Of a DNA stretch of 64,000 bases, positions 8,642 to 19,378 are shown piece by piece (positions within the stretch are counted from its first letter, which is position 1; every line of letters begins with the position of its first letter). Location of the stretch: positions 372,001 to 436,000 of the forward strand of contig NZ_JASNNW010000001.1 in NCBI RefSeq assembly GCF_030165005.1, given 5' to 3'. Made by a program: the position numbers and the translations under genes. Source of the DNA: Blastococcus capsensis (GTDB taxonomy: Bacteria > Actinomycetota > Actinomycetes > Mycobacteriales > Geodermatophilaceae). The notes under the pieces are model-generated. The model was given only the letters and a program-made list of their open reading frames with translations. It had not been told where the DNA came from and made no database searches.

Positions 8642-10426
8642 ATGTGCGGCCTCAGCGGCGAGATCACGTTCGACGGCTCCATGGCCGACACCGGGGCGGT
8701 CGCCCGCATGGTCCAGGCCCTCGTGCCGCGCGGCCCCGACGGCCAGGGCTCGTGGAGCAACGGGCCGGTCGCCTTCGGCCACCGTCGGCTCTCGGTCATC
8801 GACCTCTCCACCTGCGGCTCGCAGCCCATGGTGGACACCGAGCTGGGGCTGACGGCGGTCTTCAACGGCTGCATCTACGACTACCAGGAACTACGGGCCG
8901 AGCTCGAGGGTCACGGCTACCGCTTCTTCTCGCACAGCGACACCGAGGTGATCCTCAAGGGCTACGCCCACTGGGGTACCGACGTCGTCTCGCACCTGCA
9001 CGGCATGTTCGCCTTCGTCATCGCCGAGCGGGACACCGGCCGGGTCGTCATGGCCCGCGACCGGCTGGGCATCAAGCCGCTGTACCTGTCCGAGACGCCG
9101 GGCAAGCGGCTGCGGTTCGCCTCCACGCTGCCGGCCCTGCTCCGCGGCGGGGACGTCGACACCTCCGTCGACCCGGTCGCGCTGCACCACTACCTGACCT
9201 GGCACGCCGTCGTCCCGGCACCGCGCACCATCCTGAACGGCGTCCGCAAGCTGCCCCCGGCCACCGTGCGGGTGGTCGAGCCCGACGGCACGAGCACCGA
9301 GCACCGGTACTGGGAGGCCCGCTACGAGCGCCGTCCCGAGCACGCGAACTGGACCGCGCGCGACTGGGAGGACGCGATCGAGGAGGCGCTGCGGGTCGCC
9401 GTCCGCCGCCGCCTGGTCGCCGACATCCCGGTCGGCGTGCTGCTCTCCGGCGGCCTGGACTCCAGCCTGATCGTGGGCCTGCTGGCCGCTGAAGGACAGG
9501 GGGGGCTGTCGACGTACTCGATCGGCTTCGAGTCGGTGGGCGGCCGCGAGGGCGACGAGTTCCAGTACTCCGACGTCATCGCCGAGCACTTCGGCACCGA
9601 CCACCACCGCATCCGGGTCGGCTCGGACGAGCTCGCCGGTTCGCTCGGCCACGCCATCAGCGCGATGGCCGAGCCGATGGTCAGCCACGACGTGGTGGCC
9701 TTCGACCTGCTGAGCGAGCGGGTGTCGCAGTCCATCCGCGTCGTCCAGTCCGGGCAGGGCGCCGACGAGGTGTTCGCCGGCTACCACTGGTATCCGCCGC
9801 TGGCCGGCGTCGGCCGCGAGCATGCGGTGCACACCTACGCGAAGGCGTTCTTCGACCGCGACCACGCCCAGATGGCCCGGGTGGTGTCCGACCGGTACGC
9901 GCTGTCTGCGGACCCGAGCCTGGCCTTCGTCCGCGCCCACATGGAGGCACCGGGGGCGCAGACCGCCGTCGACGCCGCGCTGCGCCTGGACAGCGAGATC
10001 ATGCTGGTCGACGACCCGGTCAAGCGGGTGGACAACATGTCCATGGCATGGGGCCTGGAGGCGCGGGTGCCGTTCCTGGACCACGACCTGGTCGAGCTGG
10101 CCGCGATGTGCCCGCCGGAGCTGAAGCTGGCCGACGGCGGCAAGGGCGTGCTCAAGGCGATCGGGCGGCGGATCATCCCGCCGGAGGTGATCGACCGGCC
10201 GAAGGGCTACTTCCCGGTTCCGGCCATCACCCACCTCGAGGGCAAGGTGCTCGGGCTCGTCCGCGACGCCCTCTCCAGCGATGCCGCCCGCGACCGCGGC
10301 CTGTTCCGGCCGGAGTACGTGCGCGAGCTGCTCGGCGACCCCAACGGCGAGCTCACGCCGCTGCGCGGCAACAAGCTGTGGCAGCTGGGCCTGCTGGAGC
10401 TGTGGCTCCAGACCCACGGTGTCTGA
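8642..10426 (+). CDS. asnO: N-acetylglutaminylglutamine amidotransferase (asparagine synthetase family)
   Basis: A 594-residue class II glutamine amidotransferase fused to an asparagine-synthetase ATP-pyrophosphatase domain. Residue 2 is the nucleophile Cys (MCGLSGEITFDGS), followed by the glutaminase domain to about 210 and the PP-loop GVLLSGGLDSSLIVGL near 270. It is directly followed by the ngg-type gene. In bacteria that make the osmoprotectant N-acetylglutaminylglutamine amide (NAGGN), this gene pair amidates and builds the dipeptide. The pairing is the main reason to call asnO rather than asnB. The ATG is chosen because the Cys must follow the start; the upstream frame extension is non-coding. 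Confidence 0.88.
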   Translation: MCGLSGEITFDGSMADTGAVARMVQALVPRGPDGQGSWSNGPVAFGHRRLSVIDLSTCGSQPMVDTELGLTAVFNGCIYDYQELRAELEGHGYRFFSHSDTEVILKGYAHWGTDVVSHLHGMFAFVIAERDTGRVVMARDRLGIKPLYLSETPGKRLRFASTLPALLRGGDVDTSVDPVALHHYLTWHAVVPAPRTILNGVRKLPPATVRVVEPDGTSTEHRYWEARYERRPEHANWTARDWEDAIEEALRVAVRRRLVADIPVGVLLSGGLDSSLIVGLLAAEGQGGLSTYSIGFESVGGREGDEFQYSDVIAEHFGTDHHRIRVGSDELAGSLGHAISAMAEPMVSHDVVAFDLLSERVSQSIRVVQSGQGADEVFAGYHWYPPLAGVGREHAVHTYAKAFFDRDHAQMARVVSDRYALSADPSLAFVRAHMEAPGAQTAVDAALRLDSEIMLVDDPVKRVDNMSMAWGLEARVPFLDHDLVELAAMCPPELKLADGGKGVLKAIGRRIIPPEVIDRPKGYFPVPAITHLEGKVLGLVRDALSSDAARDRGLFRPEYVRELLGDPNGELTPLRGNKLWQLGLLELWLQTHGV

Positions 10427-10436
10427 GGAGCGGACC

Positions 10437-12194
10437 ATGGCACCCCGGTTGGCCGGTCACCGCCGCCGCACGGCGGTCCCGTCCACGCCCGAGCTGACCA
10501 GCCGCTCCTGGCACGAGCCCACCGCCCACGAGATCGAGGGGATGGCCCAGGACGTCGTGCTGGACCTGGGCTGGGGGCAGCTGGCCTTCGGCCAGACCTT
10601 CCGGGACCTGGGCGGCATCGTCGACGTGCTGCGTGCCGAGGAGACCGGACGGCGGGACATCTGCGTCTACCCGCGCGACCCGCAGGTGCTCGTCGGGATG
10701 GCGCCGGACGAGCTGTTCATCGATCCCTCGCTCACCTACCGGCTGGACCTGCACCGCTACCGGCCCCGGGCCGAGGTCATCCGCGGCGTCTTCGTGCGGA
10801 CGGTGACGTCGCAGGCAGAGATGGTGGCGATCAACGAGCTGTACGCGCGCAACGGCATGGTGGCCGCTGATCCCGAGACGATGTGGGCCAACCACCGCAC
10901 GCGCACCTTTACCTACCTGGTGGCGGAGGACACCCGCACCGGCAAGGTCGTCGGCACCGTGACGGGTGTCGACCACACGCTGGCCTTCGACGACCCGGAG
11001 GGTGGCACGAGCCTGTGGTGCCTGGTGGCCGACAAGCAGGACGCCCCGCCGGGGGCCGGTGAGGCGCTGGTGCGGGTGCTGGCCGAGCGGTACGTGGCGC
11101 GCGGCCGGGCCTACCTGGACCTCTCGGTCATGCACGACAACACCGCGGCGATCACGCTGTACCGCAAGCTCGGCTTCGCCCGGGTCGCTGCCGTCTGCGT
11201 GAAGCGCAAGAACCCGATCAACACGCCGCTGTTCGCCGCGCGACCGCCGGGCCTGGAGCAGCTGAACCCGTACGCGCTGATCATCGCCGAGGAGGCGCTC
11301 CGGCGTGGCATCCGGGTGGAGGTCACCGACGCCGACTGGGGTGAGATGCGGCTGACGCTGGGCGGCCGGTCGGTGCTCACCCGGGAGTCGCTGTCGGAGT
11401 TCACCACCGCGGTGGCCCTGAGCCGCTGCGACGACAAGCGGGTCACCCGCCGGATCATGCGGCGGGCCGGGGTGCGGGTCGCGCAGGGCGCCCTGGCCTG
11501 CGAGGGCGACCTCGACGACGCGACGACGCTGCTGCATGCCGTCGGCGACGTCGTGGTCAAGCCCGCCCGCGGGGAGCAGGGGCGCGGGATCACCGTCGGC
11601 GTGCAGGACGACGCCGGCCTCGAGCGGGCGGTCGCGCTGGCGCTGCAGTTCTGCCCCGACGTGCTGGTCGAGGAGCGGGTGGACGGCGAGGACCTGCGGG
11701 TGGTGGTGATCGACCGGGAGGTCGTCGCCGCCGCCGTCCGCCGACCGGCGGAGATCGTGGGCGACGGCCGGCACGCCGTCGCCGACCTCGTGCGGTCCAC
11801 CAGCCGGCGGCGCGAGCGGGCCACCGGCGGTGAATCGCGGATCCCGCTGGACGACACGACCGCCGAGGTGGTCGCCGAGTCGGGCTACGCGATGGACGAC
11901 GTGCCGCGCAACGGGGAGCGGGTGCCCGTCCGGCGGACGGCGAACCTGCACACCGGCGGCACGATCGAGGACGTCACCGACCAGCTGCACCCGGACATCG
12001 CCGAGGCGGCCGTCCGCGCGGCCGAGGCGCTGGGCATCCCGGTCACCGGCATCGACTTCCTGGTGCCGGCGGTGGACGGCCCGGAGTACGTCTTCATCGA
12101 GGCCAACGAGCGCCCCGGCCTGGCCAACCACGAGCCGCAGCCCACGGCGGAGCGGTTCGTCGATCTGCTGTTCCCCGAGACCCGCCGCCGCTGA
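10437..12194 (+). CDS. ngg: N-acetylglutaminylglutamine synthetase (GNAT plus ATP-grasp)
   Basis: A 585-residue bifunctional enzyme. An N-terminal GNAT acetyltransferase region (about 90-260, with YLVAEDTRTGKVVGTVTGV and DLSVMHDNTAAITLYRKLGF) is joined to an ATP-grasp ligase domain (about 290-580, with DVVVKPARGEQGRGITVG, DVLVEERVDGEDLRVVVIDR and the metal site VFIEANERPGLANH). The predicted role is to condense and acetylate glutamine units for the osmolyte NAGGN. The ATG lies ten bases after the asnO stop with a GAGGAG site, so the two are one operon. Window context includes trehalose synthesis, another osmolyte pathway, consistent with desiccation tolerance. Confidence 0.88.
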   Translation: MAPRLAGHRRRTAVPSTPELTSRSWHEPTAHEIEGMAQDVVLDLGWGQLAFGQTFRDLGGIVDVLRAEETGRRDICVYPRDPQVLVGMAPDELFIDPSLTYRLDLHRYRPRAEVIRGVFVRTVTSQAEMVAINELYARNGMVAADPETMWANHRTRTFTYLVAEDTRTGKVVGTVTGVDHTLAFDDPEGGTSLWCLVADKQDAPPGAGEALVRVLAERYVARGRAYLDLSVMHDNTAAITLYRKLGFARVAAVCVKRKNPINTPLFAARPPGLEQLNPYALIIAEEALRRGIRVEVTDADWGEMRLTLGGRSVLTRESLSEFTTAVALSRCDDKRVTRRIMRRAGVRVAQGALACEGDLDDATTLLHAVGDVVVKPARGEQGRGITVGVQDDAGLERAVALALQFCPDVLVEERVDGEDLRVVVIDREVVAAAVRRPAEIVGDGRHAVADLVRSTSRRRERATGGESRIPLDDTTAEVVAESGYAMDDVPRNGERVPVRRTANLHTGGTIEDVTDQLHPDIAEAAVRAAEALGIPVTGIDFLVPAVDGPEYVFIEANERPGLANHEPQPTAERFVDLLFPETRRR

Positions 12195-12206
12195 GGCGCC
12201 GTGCCA

Positions 12207-12266
12207 GGCATAGGAACCTTTACCTACGTCCGCAGCATCCGGAACGTAGGTAAAGCCTCCTATGCC
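12207..12266. repeat. 60-base palindromic intergenic element, copy 2
   Basis: Same length and ends (GGCATAGGA to TCCTATGCC) as copy 1. The interior differs but is again self-complementary: CTTTACCTACGT on the left pairs with ACGTAGGTAAAG on the right. The interior sequence changed on both arms relative to copy 1, so pairing rather than sequence is conserved. It lies just after ngg and before the VapB-type gene. Confidence 0.85.
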
Positions 12267-12291
12267 CGACCCGCCGAGGCGGCTTCGGCAA

Positions 12292-12305
12292 TAGCACTTG
12301 TGCTA
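12292..12305. promoter_or_regulatory. Palindromic operator of the toxin-antitoxin pair
   Basis: The perfect palindrome TAGCAC-TT-GTGCTA ends ten bases before the antitoxin GTG. Antitoxins of the Phd/VapB family usually bind palindromes at their own promoter, and this one sits where the -10 region would be. The short leader and lack of a clear ribosome site suggest a near-leaderless transcript. Autoregulation is inferred from family habit. Confidence 0.6.
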
Positions 12306-12315
12306 CTTTCCGCGG

Positions 12316-12564
12316 GTGGATGTCGTGGGGCTTCGGGAACTCCGTCAGCAGGCATCCGAGTTGGTGCGTCGCGTCCAGGCCGGCGAACAGGTCACGATCA
12401 CCGTCGCCGGCCGAGCCAGCGCGCGGCTGGTCCCGGTGGCTCCACGCGCCTGGCGACGGTGGAGCGAGGTGGCTGAGCTCTTCACCGGCCCCGCCGACCC
12501 CTCGTGGGAGTCCGATCGCGCGCGCGTGGATCAGGAGCTCCGCGATCCCTGGTCCCGCCGGTGA
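12316..12564 (+). CDS. Antitoxin, Phd/YefM-VapB type
   Basis: An 82-residue protein with the Phd-family N-terminus VGLRELRQQASELVRRVQAG, EQVTITVAGRASARLVPV and a polar C-terminal tail that should wrap the toxin. Start is GTG 12316, though GTG 12325 is possible; neither has a clear ribosome site. It neutralises the PIN-domain toxin encoded immediately after, with the two genes overlapping by four bases (GTGA). It is probably a DNA-binding autorepressor acting on the palindrome just upstream. Confidence 0.85.
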   Translation: MDVVGLRELRQQASELVRRVQAGEQVTITVAGRASARLVPVAPRAWRRWSEVAELFTGPADPSWESDRARVDQELRDPWSRR

Positions 12565-12941
12565 GAGCACTCCTGGACACCAGCGTCCTCATCGCCACGG
12601 GCGTGGGTCCACTGGAGGGCGAGCTGGCGATCAGCGCCGTCACGCTGGCGGAGTTGCACTTCGGCGTCCTGGTGGCCGGCGAGCCGGCGGTGCGGGCCGA
12701 GCGTCTCCGCAGGCTCTCCGTGTTGCAGCGGCAGTTCGACGCGTTGCCCGTGGATGATGCGGTCGCGGCCAGCTACGGTCAGCTGGCCGCCGCCGTCGTG
12801 GCTGCCGGCCGACGACCTCGCGCGCCCGCCATGGATCTGCTGATCGCCGCGACGGCCCACGCGCACGGGGCCCGTCTGTACACCCGTAACGCGGGCGACC
12901 TCACCGGGCTCGACGAGCTTCTCGAGGTCGTTCCGGTCTGA
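12561..12941 (+). CDS. vapC: PIN-domain ribonuclease toxin, VapC type
   Basis: A 126-residue PIN domain. The first acidic residue is in LLDTSVLIATG (Asp6), the second in ISAVTLAELHFGV, and the later ones in APAMDLLIAATAHAHGARLYT and TRNAGDLTGL. These give the usual four acidic metal ligands, so it looks catalytically intact. VapC toxins cleave specific tRNA or rRNA sites when the antitoxin is lost. Translation is coupled to the antitoxin by a GTGA overlap. RNA target cannot be told from sequence. Confidence 0.88.
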   Translation: MRALLDTSVLIATGVGPLEGELAISAVTLAELHFGVLVAGEPAVRAERLRRLSVLQRQFDALPVDDAVAASYGQLAAAVVAAGRRPRAPAMDLLIAATAHAHGARLYTRNAGDLTGLDELLEVVPV

Positions 12942-13031
12942 CGGCACCTGCGTCGGTCCACGAGGCCGAGCGCGCCGTCTCTCGCGGTCATCTTCCGGCG
13001 TGTACCGCGCCCATGGCCATGAGTGCGCTGG

Positions 13032-14129
13032 TCACAGGCCGAGTTCGGCGCGGATCTCGGCATCGTGCTGGCCGGGCCGGGGGACGCTGCCGACCGATCC
13101 CGGGGTCCGGGAGAACCGCGGGGCGACGTCGGGCTGCACGACGCCGTCGATCTCGACGAAGACGCCACGCGCCACGTTGTGCTGGTCCGCCGTGGCCTCG
13201 ACCAGCGACCAGACGGGCGCGACGCAGGCGTCGGTGCCCTCGAACACCTGCCACCACTCCGCGCGGGTCCGGGCGGCGAACGCCTCGGTGAACCGCTCGC
13301 GCAGCGCCGGCCACCGGCGCGGGTCGCTGCGGTCGGGCAGCGATTCGTCGCCGGCCAGGCCCAGGCCCTCGAGCAGCGCGGCGTAGAACTGCTCCTCCAG
13401 GGCACCGACGGCGAGGAACTGCCCGTCGGCGCAGCGGTACACGTCGTAGAACGGGGCGCCGGTGTCGAGCAGGTTCCGGCCGCGCTCGTCGGTCCAGACG
13501 CCGGCGCCGACCATGCCGTGGATCATCGTGGTGAGGACGGCGGTGCCGTCGACGATCGCCGCGTCCACCACCTGCCCCTGACCGGTGGCGCGCGCGGAGA
13601 TCAGCGCGGCCAGCGCGCCGAGCGCGAGGAACACTCCCCCACCGCCGAAGTCGCCCAGCAGGTTCAGCGGCGGTGCGGGGCGCTCGTCGGGGCGCCCGCT
13701 CGCCCCCAGGGCCCCGGTCAGCGCGATGTACCCGATGTCGTGCCCGGCGCTGTGCGCCAGCGGACCGGTCTGACCCCACCCGGTCATCCGGCCGTAGACC
13801 AGGGCCGGGTTCTCCCCCAGCAGTGCGTCGGGGCCCAGTCCCAGCCGCTCCATGACCCCGGGGCGGAATCCCTCGAGCAGGACGTCGGAGCGCCGCACGA
13901 GAGCCCGCACCACTTCGACGTCGGCGGCGTCCTTGAGGTCCAGCGCGATCGACCGCTTGCCGCGGTCGAGCAGGGAGGTCGCGCCGAGCGAGCCCAGCAG
14001 CCCGCTCCGCGCTCCGCGGCGGTCGATCCGGACGACGTCGGCACCCAGGTCGGCCAGCAGCATCCCGCAGAACGGCCCCGGTCCCAGCCCGGCGAACTCG
14101 ACGACCCGCACACCCTCCAGCGGTCCCAC
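13032..14129 (-). CDS. CaiB/BaiF family CoA-transferase or alpha-methylacyl-CoA racemase
   Basis: A 365-residue class III CoA-transferase family protein. It begins GPLEGVRVVEFAGLGPGPFCG and has LGADVVRIDRRG, SIALDLKDAADVEVVRALV, DVLLEGFRPGVMERLGLGPD, GRMTGWGQTGPLAHSAGHDI and TDACVAPVWSLVEA. The GHDI sequence and the length match the alpha-methylacyl-CoA racemase branch, which epimerises 2-methylacyl-CoA in branched fatty acid or sterol side-chain breakdown, rather than the longer formyl- or succinyl-CoA transferases. Start is GTG 14129 with an AGGAGG-type site (revcomp of cctcct just upstream). It is transcribed alone, convergent with the toxin gene. Confidence 0.85.
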   Translation of the reverse strand: MGPLEGVRVVEFAGLGPGPFCGMLLADLGADVVRIDRRGARSGLLGSLGATSLLDRGKRSIALDLKDAADVEVVRALVRRSDVLLEGFRPGVMERLGLGPDALLGENPALVYGRMTGWGQTGPLAHSAGHDIGYIALTGALGASGRPDERPAPPLNLLGDFGGGGVFLALGALAALISARATGQGQVVDAAIVDGTAVLTTMIHGMVGAGVWTDERGRNLLDTGAPFYDVYRCADGQFLAVGALEEQFYAALLEGLGLAGDESLPDRSDPRRWPALRERFTEAFAARTRAEWWQVFEGTDACVAPVWSLVEATADQHNVARGVFVEIDGVVQPDVAPRFSRTPGSVGSVPRPGQHDAEIRAELGL

Positions 14130-14218
14130 GGCGTCCTCCTCTGCCCCGGGCCGACGGCGTGCGACCCTCCCGGGGGCACTCTGCCCGACACCGGAGACCG
14201 AAGGGGGCGAGGTCGCAG

Positions 14219-14593
14219 ATGGCCTACCTGCTCGCGTCGCTCGGCGGCGCTCTGGGGGCGCTGGGACGGTGGGGGCTGGCCGAGGCCCTGCCGCCCTCCC
14301 CCACCGGCTGGCCGTGGGCCACGCTGCTGGTCAACCTGACCGGCTGTCTCCTGCTCGGCGCGCTGCTGGCCGCCCTGGCCGCCCGCTCCCCCGAGCCGCC
14401 GTGGGTGCGGCCCTTCCTCGGCATCGGGGTCCTGGGCGGGTACACGACGTACTCGACGTTCGCCGTCGAGGTCGTCCGTCTCGCCGAGGACGGATCGTCC
14501 CTGGCGGCTGCCGGGTACGTGCTGGCCTCCGTCGTCGGCGGGATCGCGGCCGTGGTGCTCGGCGCGTCGGCGATCCGGCGGCCGGCCCGGTGA
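14219..14593 (+). CDS. crcB: Fluoride ion channel, first subunit
   Basis: A 124-residue Fluc/CrcB family membrane protein with four helices. Family marks are ALGRWGLAE near the start, LLVNLTGCLLLGALLAAL (the pore Asn) and GVLGGYTTYSTFAVEVVRL (the TTYSTF phenylalanine-box helix). Fluc channels export toxic fluoride as antiparallel dimers; actinobacteria often have two different genes that form a heterodimer, as here. The ATG at 14219 is used; the longer frame runs into unconserved sequence. No fluoride riboswitch was seen upstream. Confidence 0.92.
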   Translation: MAYLLASLGGALGALGRWGLAEALPPSPTGWPWATLLVNLTGCLLLGALLAALAARSPEPPWVRPFLGIGVLGGYTTYSTFAVEVVRLAEDGSSLAAAGYVLASVVGGIAAVVLGASAIRRPAR

Positions 14594-14946
14594 CCCCGCT
14601 CCTGGTGGTCCTCGGCGCCGCCGTCGGGGCGCCGCTGCGCCTGCTGGCCACCCGGGTCGCCGGCCGGGGCGGGCGGGACCCCGCGCCGGGCACGCTCGTG
14701 GTCAACATCGCCGGCAGCGCCCTGCTCGGTCTGCTGCTCGGCCTGGACGACGTCCCGGCCGGGCTGGCCGCGCTGGTCGGCACCGGGTTCTGCGGGGCGC
14801 TGACGACGTTCTCCACGTTCGGTGCCGACGTCGTCCGGCTGCGCGCCGAGGGCACGCTCGGCCGGTCGCTGGCGTACGTGGCGGGAACGCTCGTCCTGGG
14901 CATCGGTGCCGCCGCCGCCGGCTACCTGGTCGCCGGCGGGCTCTGA
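14590..14946 (+). CDS. crcB: Fluoride ion channel, second subunit
   Basis: A 118-residue CrcB paralogue with four helices: VGAPLRLLATRVAG, GTLVVNIAGSALLGLLLGL (pore Asn) and GTGFCGALTTFSTFGADVV (phenylalanine box). It starts at GTG 14590, overlapping the first crcB stop by four bases, so the two subunits are translated together and probably form a heterodimeric channel. The sequences are clearly diverged from each other, so this is an old duplication. Confidence 0.92.
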   Translation: MTPLLVVLGAAVGAPLRLLATRVAGRGGRDPAPGTLVVNIAGSALLGLLLGLDDVPAGLAALVGTGFCGALTTFSTFGADVVRLRAEGTLGRSLAYVAGTLVLGIGAAAAGYLVAGGL

Positions 14947-15033
14947 CGGGGGCCGGCCCGGGACACCCACCCGGTGGGATCCGCGCCGACCCGGAGGGCG
15001 GAGTCGCGCCGCCCTGGATAGGGTCGGGGCGGT

Positions 15034-16445
<1,412 letters not shown>

Positions 16446-16449
<4 letters not shown>

Positions 16450-17186
16450 CCTTCTCCCCCGCCCTCGACGACGCTGTCGCGGCCATCGCCGGTCGACGAC
16501 CGCTGCTGGTGGCCAGCGACTACGACGGCGTCCTGGCCCGGCTGCGCGACGACCCCGCGGCCGCGGTGCCCGAGCCCGGTGTGGCCGAGGTGCTCGCCCG
16601 GCTGGCCGCCACCGGCGGTGTCACCGTGGCGTTGGTGAGTGGCCGTGGCATGGAGGACCTGCGGAGGACCAGCGGGCTGACCGGGCCGTTCCGGTGGGTC
16701 GGGAGCCACGGTGCCGAGTACGACGGGCCGCTGGCGGCGGAGCTGGCCGGTCGCCGGGACGAGCTGGCCCGGAGGCTGGATCCCCTGGTCACCGCGACCT
16801 CCGGTGCCCGGCTCGAGGTGAAGCCCGCCAGTGTGGCCGTCCACGTCCGGCAGGTCCCCGATCGCGCACGGGCTGCCGCGCTCCTCGCGCAGGCCCGCGA
16901 GCTCGCGGATCCGTCACTGACGATGAAGCCCGGCAAGGACGTGCTCGAGCTGGCCGTCACGGATGCCGACAAGGGCTCGGCGCTGCGCCGGCTGGTTGCC
17001 GACCTCGGTGCGGCCGCGGCGGTCTACCTGGGTGACGACGTGACCGACGAGGACGGATTCCGCGCACTCGGGCCGGACGACGTGACGGTCAAGGTGGGCG
17101 AGGGGAACACGGCGGCTCGGTTCCGGGTCGCCGGACCCGCGGACGCCGTCGCGCTGCTCGACGGGCTGGCCGACCGACTCGGCTGA
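16446..17186 (+). CDS. otsB: Trehalose-6-phosphate phosphatase
   Basis: A 246-residue HAD-family phosphatase that removes phosphate from trehalose-6-phosphate. HAD motif I is at about residues 24-30 but reads SDYDGVLA; the usual nucleophile pattern DxDGTL is thus D-Y-D-G-V-L with both Asp kept. [23 protein letters not shown], the Lys region [13 protein letters not shown] and motif [17 protein letters not shown] are present. It starts inside the otsA stop codon and is clearly co-translated. Confidence 0.94.
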
Positions 17187-17437
17187 CCACGCCGCCGCCC
17201 GACGGGTTCCGACCGGCCGGGAATGACCGATGCCGTCGTGCGCGGTCGGCGCCTTGCTCGTGTCGGCACGGTGTCCACGGCACGCGTGCCATCGAGGTCG
17301 TACCGGAATCGCCCGACGCGATGACCATTCTTCCCGTGTCGACACATCGGCCTCGCACATCGGCTGATGCCGTCCATGCATCACGATGTGGGAATGGCGC
17401 GCGCGAAGTGCGTCATTCCAATGGTGGAGTCACCACA

Positions 17438-19099
17438 ATGAGCGCGAAGCCACTTCACACAACCGCGCTCTCTCCTCTTGGACGGTCTCTCGTGAACTCC
17501 CCTGTCTCCTCCTCCGTCGCCACGCGACGTGCCGGGTGGTTCGCCGACCGCCCACTCGCGGTGAAGTTCGGCATCCTGGTCGGGGTCGTCGTCCTCGCCT
17601 TCGGCGGGCTGCTGACCGCGGTGCTCATCGGCAACGCTCAGGTCCGCTCGGCCAACTCAGACGTGGCGCTCCTGAGTCAGGCGCAGGCGCTCGTCCTGCA
17701 GCTGGACACCCGCGCCAGCGAGCTGAAGGTGGACGGCTTCAAGGCGCTCGTCCGCGACAACCCTTCCGAGCAGCTCGCGGAGCTGGCAGACGACGTCGCC
17801 GCCCCGGTCGAACTGGTGGCCCAGCTGGCCGAACTGCCCCTGACCGGGGAGTCCGCGCAGGTCGTGGCGGACGTCGAGGCGACCTTCGGCGACTACACCG
17901 ACGGCATCACCGCCTTCGTCGACGCGGCCGTGGCCGACCAGGCCGGTACTCGCGGCCAGTGGGAGGAGATCCAGGCCGCCAACGACCTGACCGACGGCTC
18001 CGTGAGCGCGGCCAAGGACGTCCTGGCTGCCGAGACCACCGCCGCCGGACAGCGGATGGACGACGCGATCGCTCGCTCGCAGACCATCAGCATCGTGGCG
18101 GCGGTCGCCGGTGTGCTGGTCATCCTGGTGATCAGCCGGATGACCATGCGGTCGGTCACCCGCCCGGTCCAGCAGGTGAAGGAGTCCCTGGAGGCGCTGG
18201 CCGGCGGTGACCTGACCGTCGCCACGGGCGTCGCCTCCCGGGACGAGGTCGGTCAGATGGCCGCCTCCCTGGACGCCGCCCGCACCAACCTCCGGGACGT
18301 CCTGTCCTCGGTCGCCGATTCGGCCGGGGCGGTGGCGGCCAGCAGCGAGGAGTTGTCGGCCTCGTCCGGCCAGATCTCGGCCTCGGCCGAGGAGACCTCG
18401 GCGCAGTCCGGCGTGGTCGCCGGTGCGGCGGAGGAGGTGTCCCGCAGCGTGCAGACCGTCGCAGCGGGGGCGGAGCAGATGGGTGCCTCCATCCGGGAGA
18501 TCGCCAGCAACGCCGCGGAGGCCAGCGAGGTCGCCGCCCGTGCGGTGGACGCCGCAGCCGCCACCACCGCGACCGTCGCCAAGCTGGGGGACTCCTCGAC
18601 CGAGATCGGCAACGTCGTCAAGGTCATCACCTCGATCGCCGAGCAGACGAACCTGCTGGCGCTCAACGCCACCATCGAGGCCGCCCGGGCCGGTGAGGCC
18701 GGCAAGGGCTTCGCGGTCGTGGCCAACGAGGTCAAGGAGCTCGCCCAGGAGACGGCGAAGGCGACCGAGGACATCGCCAAGCGGGTGCTGGCGATCCAGG
18801 GTGACACCACCGCTGCCGTCGCCGCCATCGAGGAGATCTCCACGATCGTCGCGCAGATCTCCGACCGGCAGACCACGATCGCCTCGGCGGTGGAGGAGCA
18901 GACCGCCACCACCAACGAGATGTCACGGTCGGTGCAGGAGGCCGCCGGTGGCACCACCCAGATCGCCGAGAACATCACCGGCGTGTCGGAGGCTGCCGGC
19001 TCCACCACGCAGGCCCTCACCCAGACCCGCGTGGCGGTGGACGAGCTGTCGCGGATGGCCGCCGGCCTGCGCACCACCGTCGGGCGGTTCACCTACTGA
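17438..19099 (+). CDS. Methyl-accepting chemotaxis protein 1
   Basis: A 553-residue transmembrane chemoreceptor. First helix [20 protein letters not shown], an extracytoplasmic sensor of about 140 residues, second helix [15 protein letters not shown], a HAMP domain ([20 protein letters not shown]), then a cytoplasmic signalling domain with the tip [20 protein letters not shown] that contacts CheA and CheW. The sensor is mostly helical and acidic; ligand unknown. ATG 17438 with GGTGGAG upstream is chosen over the longer frame; GTG 17492 is possible. At protein level the signalling half is nearly the same as in the next two receptors, but codons differ more. A strong terminator follows. Confidence 0.92.
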   Translation: MSAKPLHTTALSPLGRSLVNSPVSSSVATRRAGWFADRPLAVKFGILVGVVVLAFGGLLTAVLIGNAQVRSANSDVALLSQAQALVLQLDTRASELKVDGFKALVRDNPSEQLAELADDVAAPVELVAQLAELPLTGESAQVVADVEATFGDYTDGITAFVDAAVADQAGTRGQWEEIQAANDLTDGSVSAAKDVLAAETTAAGQRMDDAIARSQTISIVAAVAGVLVILVISRMTMRSVTRPVQQVKESLEALAGGDLTVATGVASRDEVGQMAASLDAARTNLRDVLSSVADSAGAVAASSEELSASSGQISASAEETSAQSGVVAGAAEEVSRSVQTVAAGAEQMGASIREIASNAAEASEVAARAVDAAAATTATVAKLGDSSTEIGNVVKVITSIAEQTNLLALNATIEAARAGEAGKGFAVVANEVKELAQETAKATEDIAKRVLAIQGDTTAAVAAIEEISTIVAQISDRQTTIASAVEEQTATTNEMSRSVQEAAGGTTQIAENITGVSEAAGSTTQALTQTRVAVDELSRMAAGLRTTVGRFTY

Positions 19100-19121
19100 C
19101 CGGCTGAGCGATCCCGCTGGA

Positions 19122-19163
19122 GGGGAGCGCACGACCACCACGGTCGTGCGCTCCCCTTCTTTC
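19122..19163 (+). terminator. Intrinsic terminator after MCP 1
   Basis: GGGGAGCGCACGACC pairs perfectly with GGTCGTGCGCTCCCC across a five-base loop, and is followed by TTCTTTC. A 15-base-pair GC stem with a pyrimidine-rich tail is a good actinobacterial terminator, so MCP 2 should have its own promoter in 19164-19378. Confidence 0.8.
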
Positions 19164-19378
19164 GTGAATGGCGAATCGGAAATGTCGACAAGACGCCAGT
19201 CCGGACTCGGTGATCGACCTTTCCTGCCGCCATTCCGCGACACGCGTGAAGATTCGGCCGGTCATCGTCCGGAATGTCGCATGCTTGGCCCGGCAACCGC
19301 CAGGAACATTCGCGCCGGGGGCAACCCGCTCGTCGGCGCCGCGGAGTGCCCGGCAGCACAAACAAGGAGCAGTACATC

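Noticed and set aside
14130-14218. Fluoride riboswitch upstream of crcB
   Set aside because: The conserved crcB-motif segments (GGNGAUGGCGUUCC and CUGAUGRCUCCU type) were not found in this stretch.
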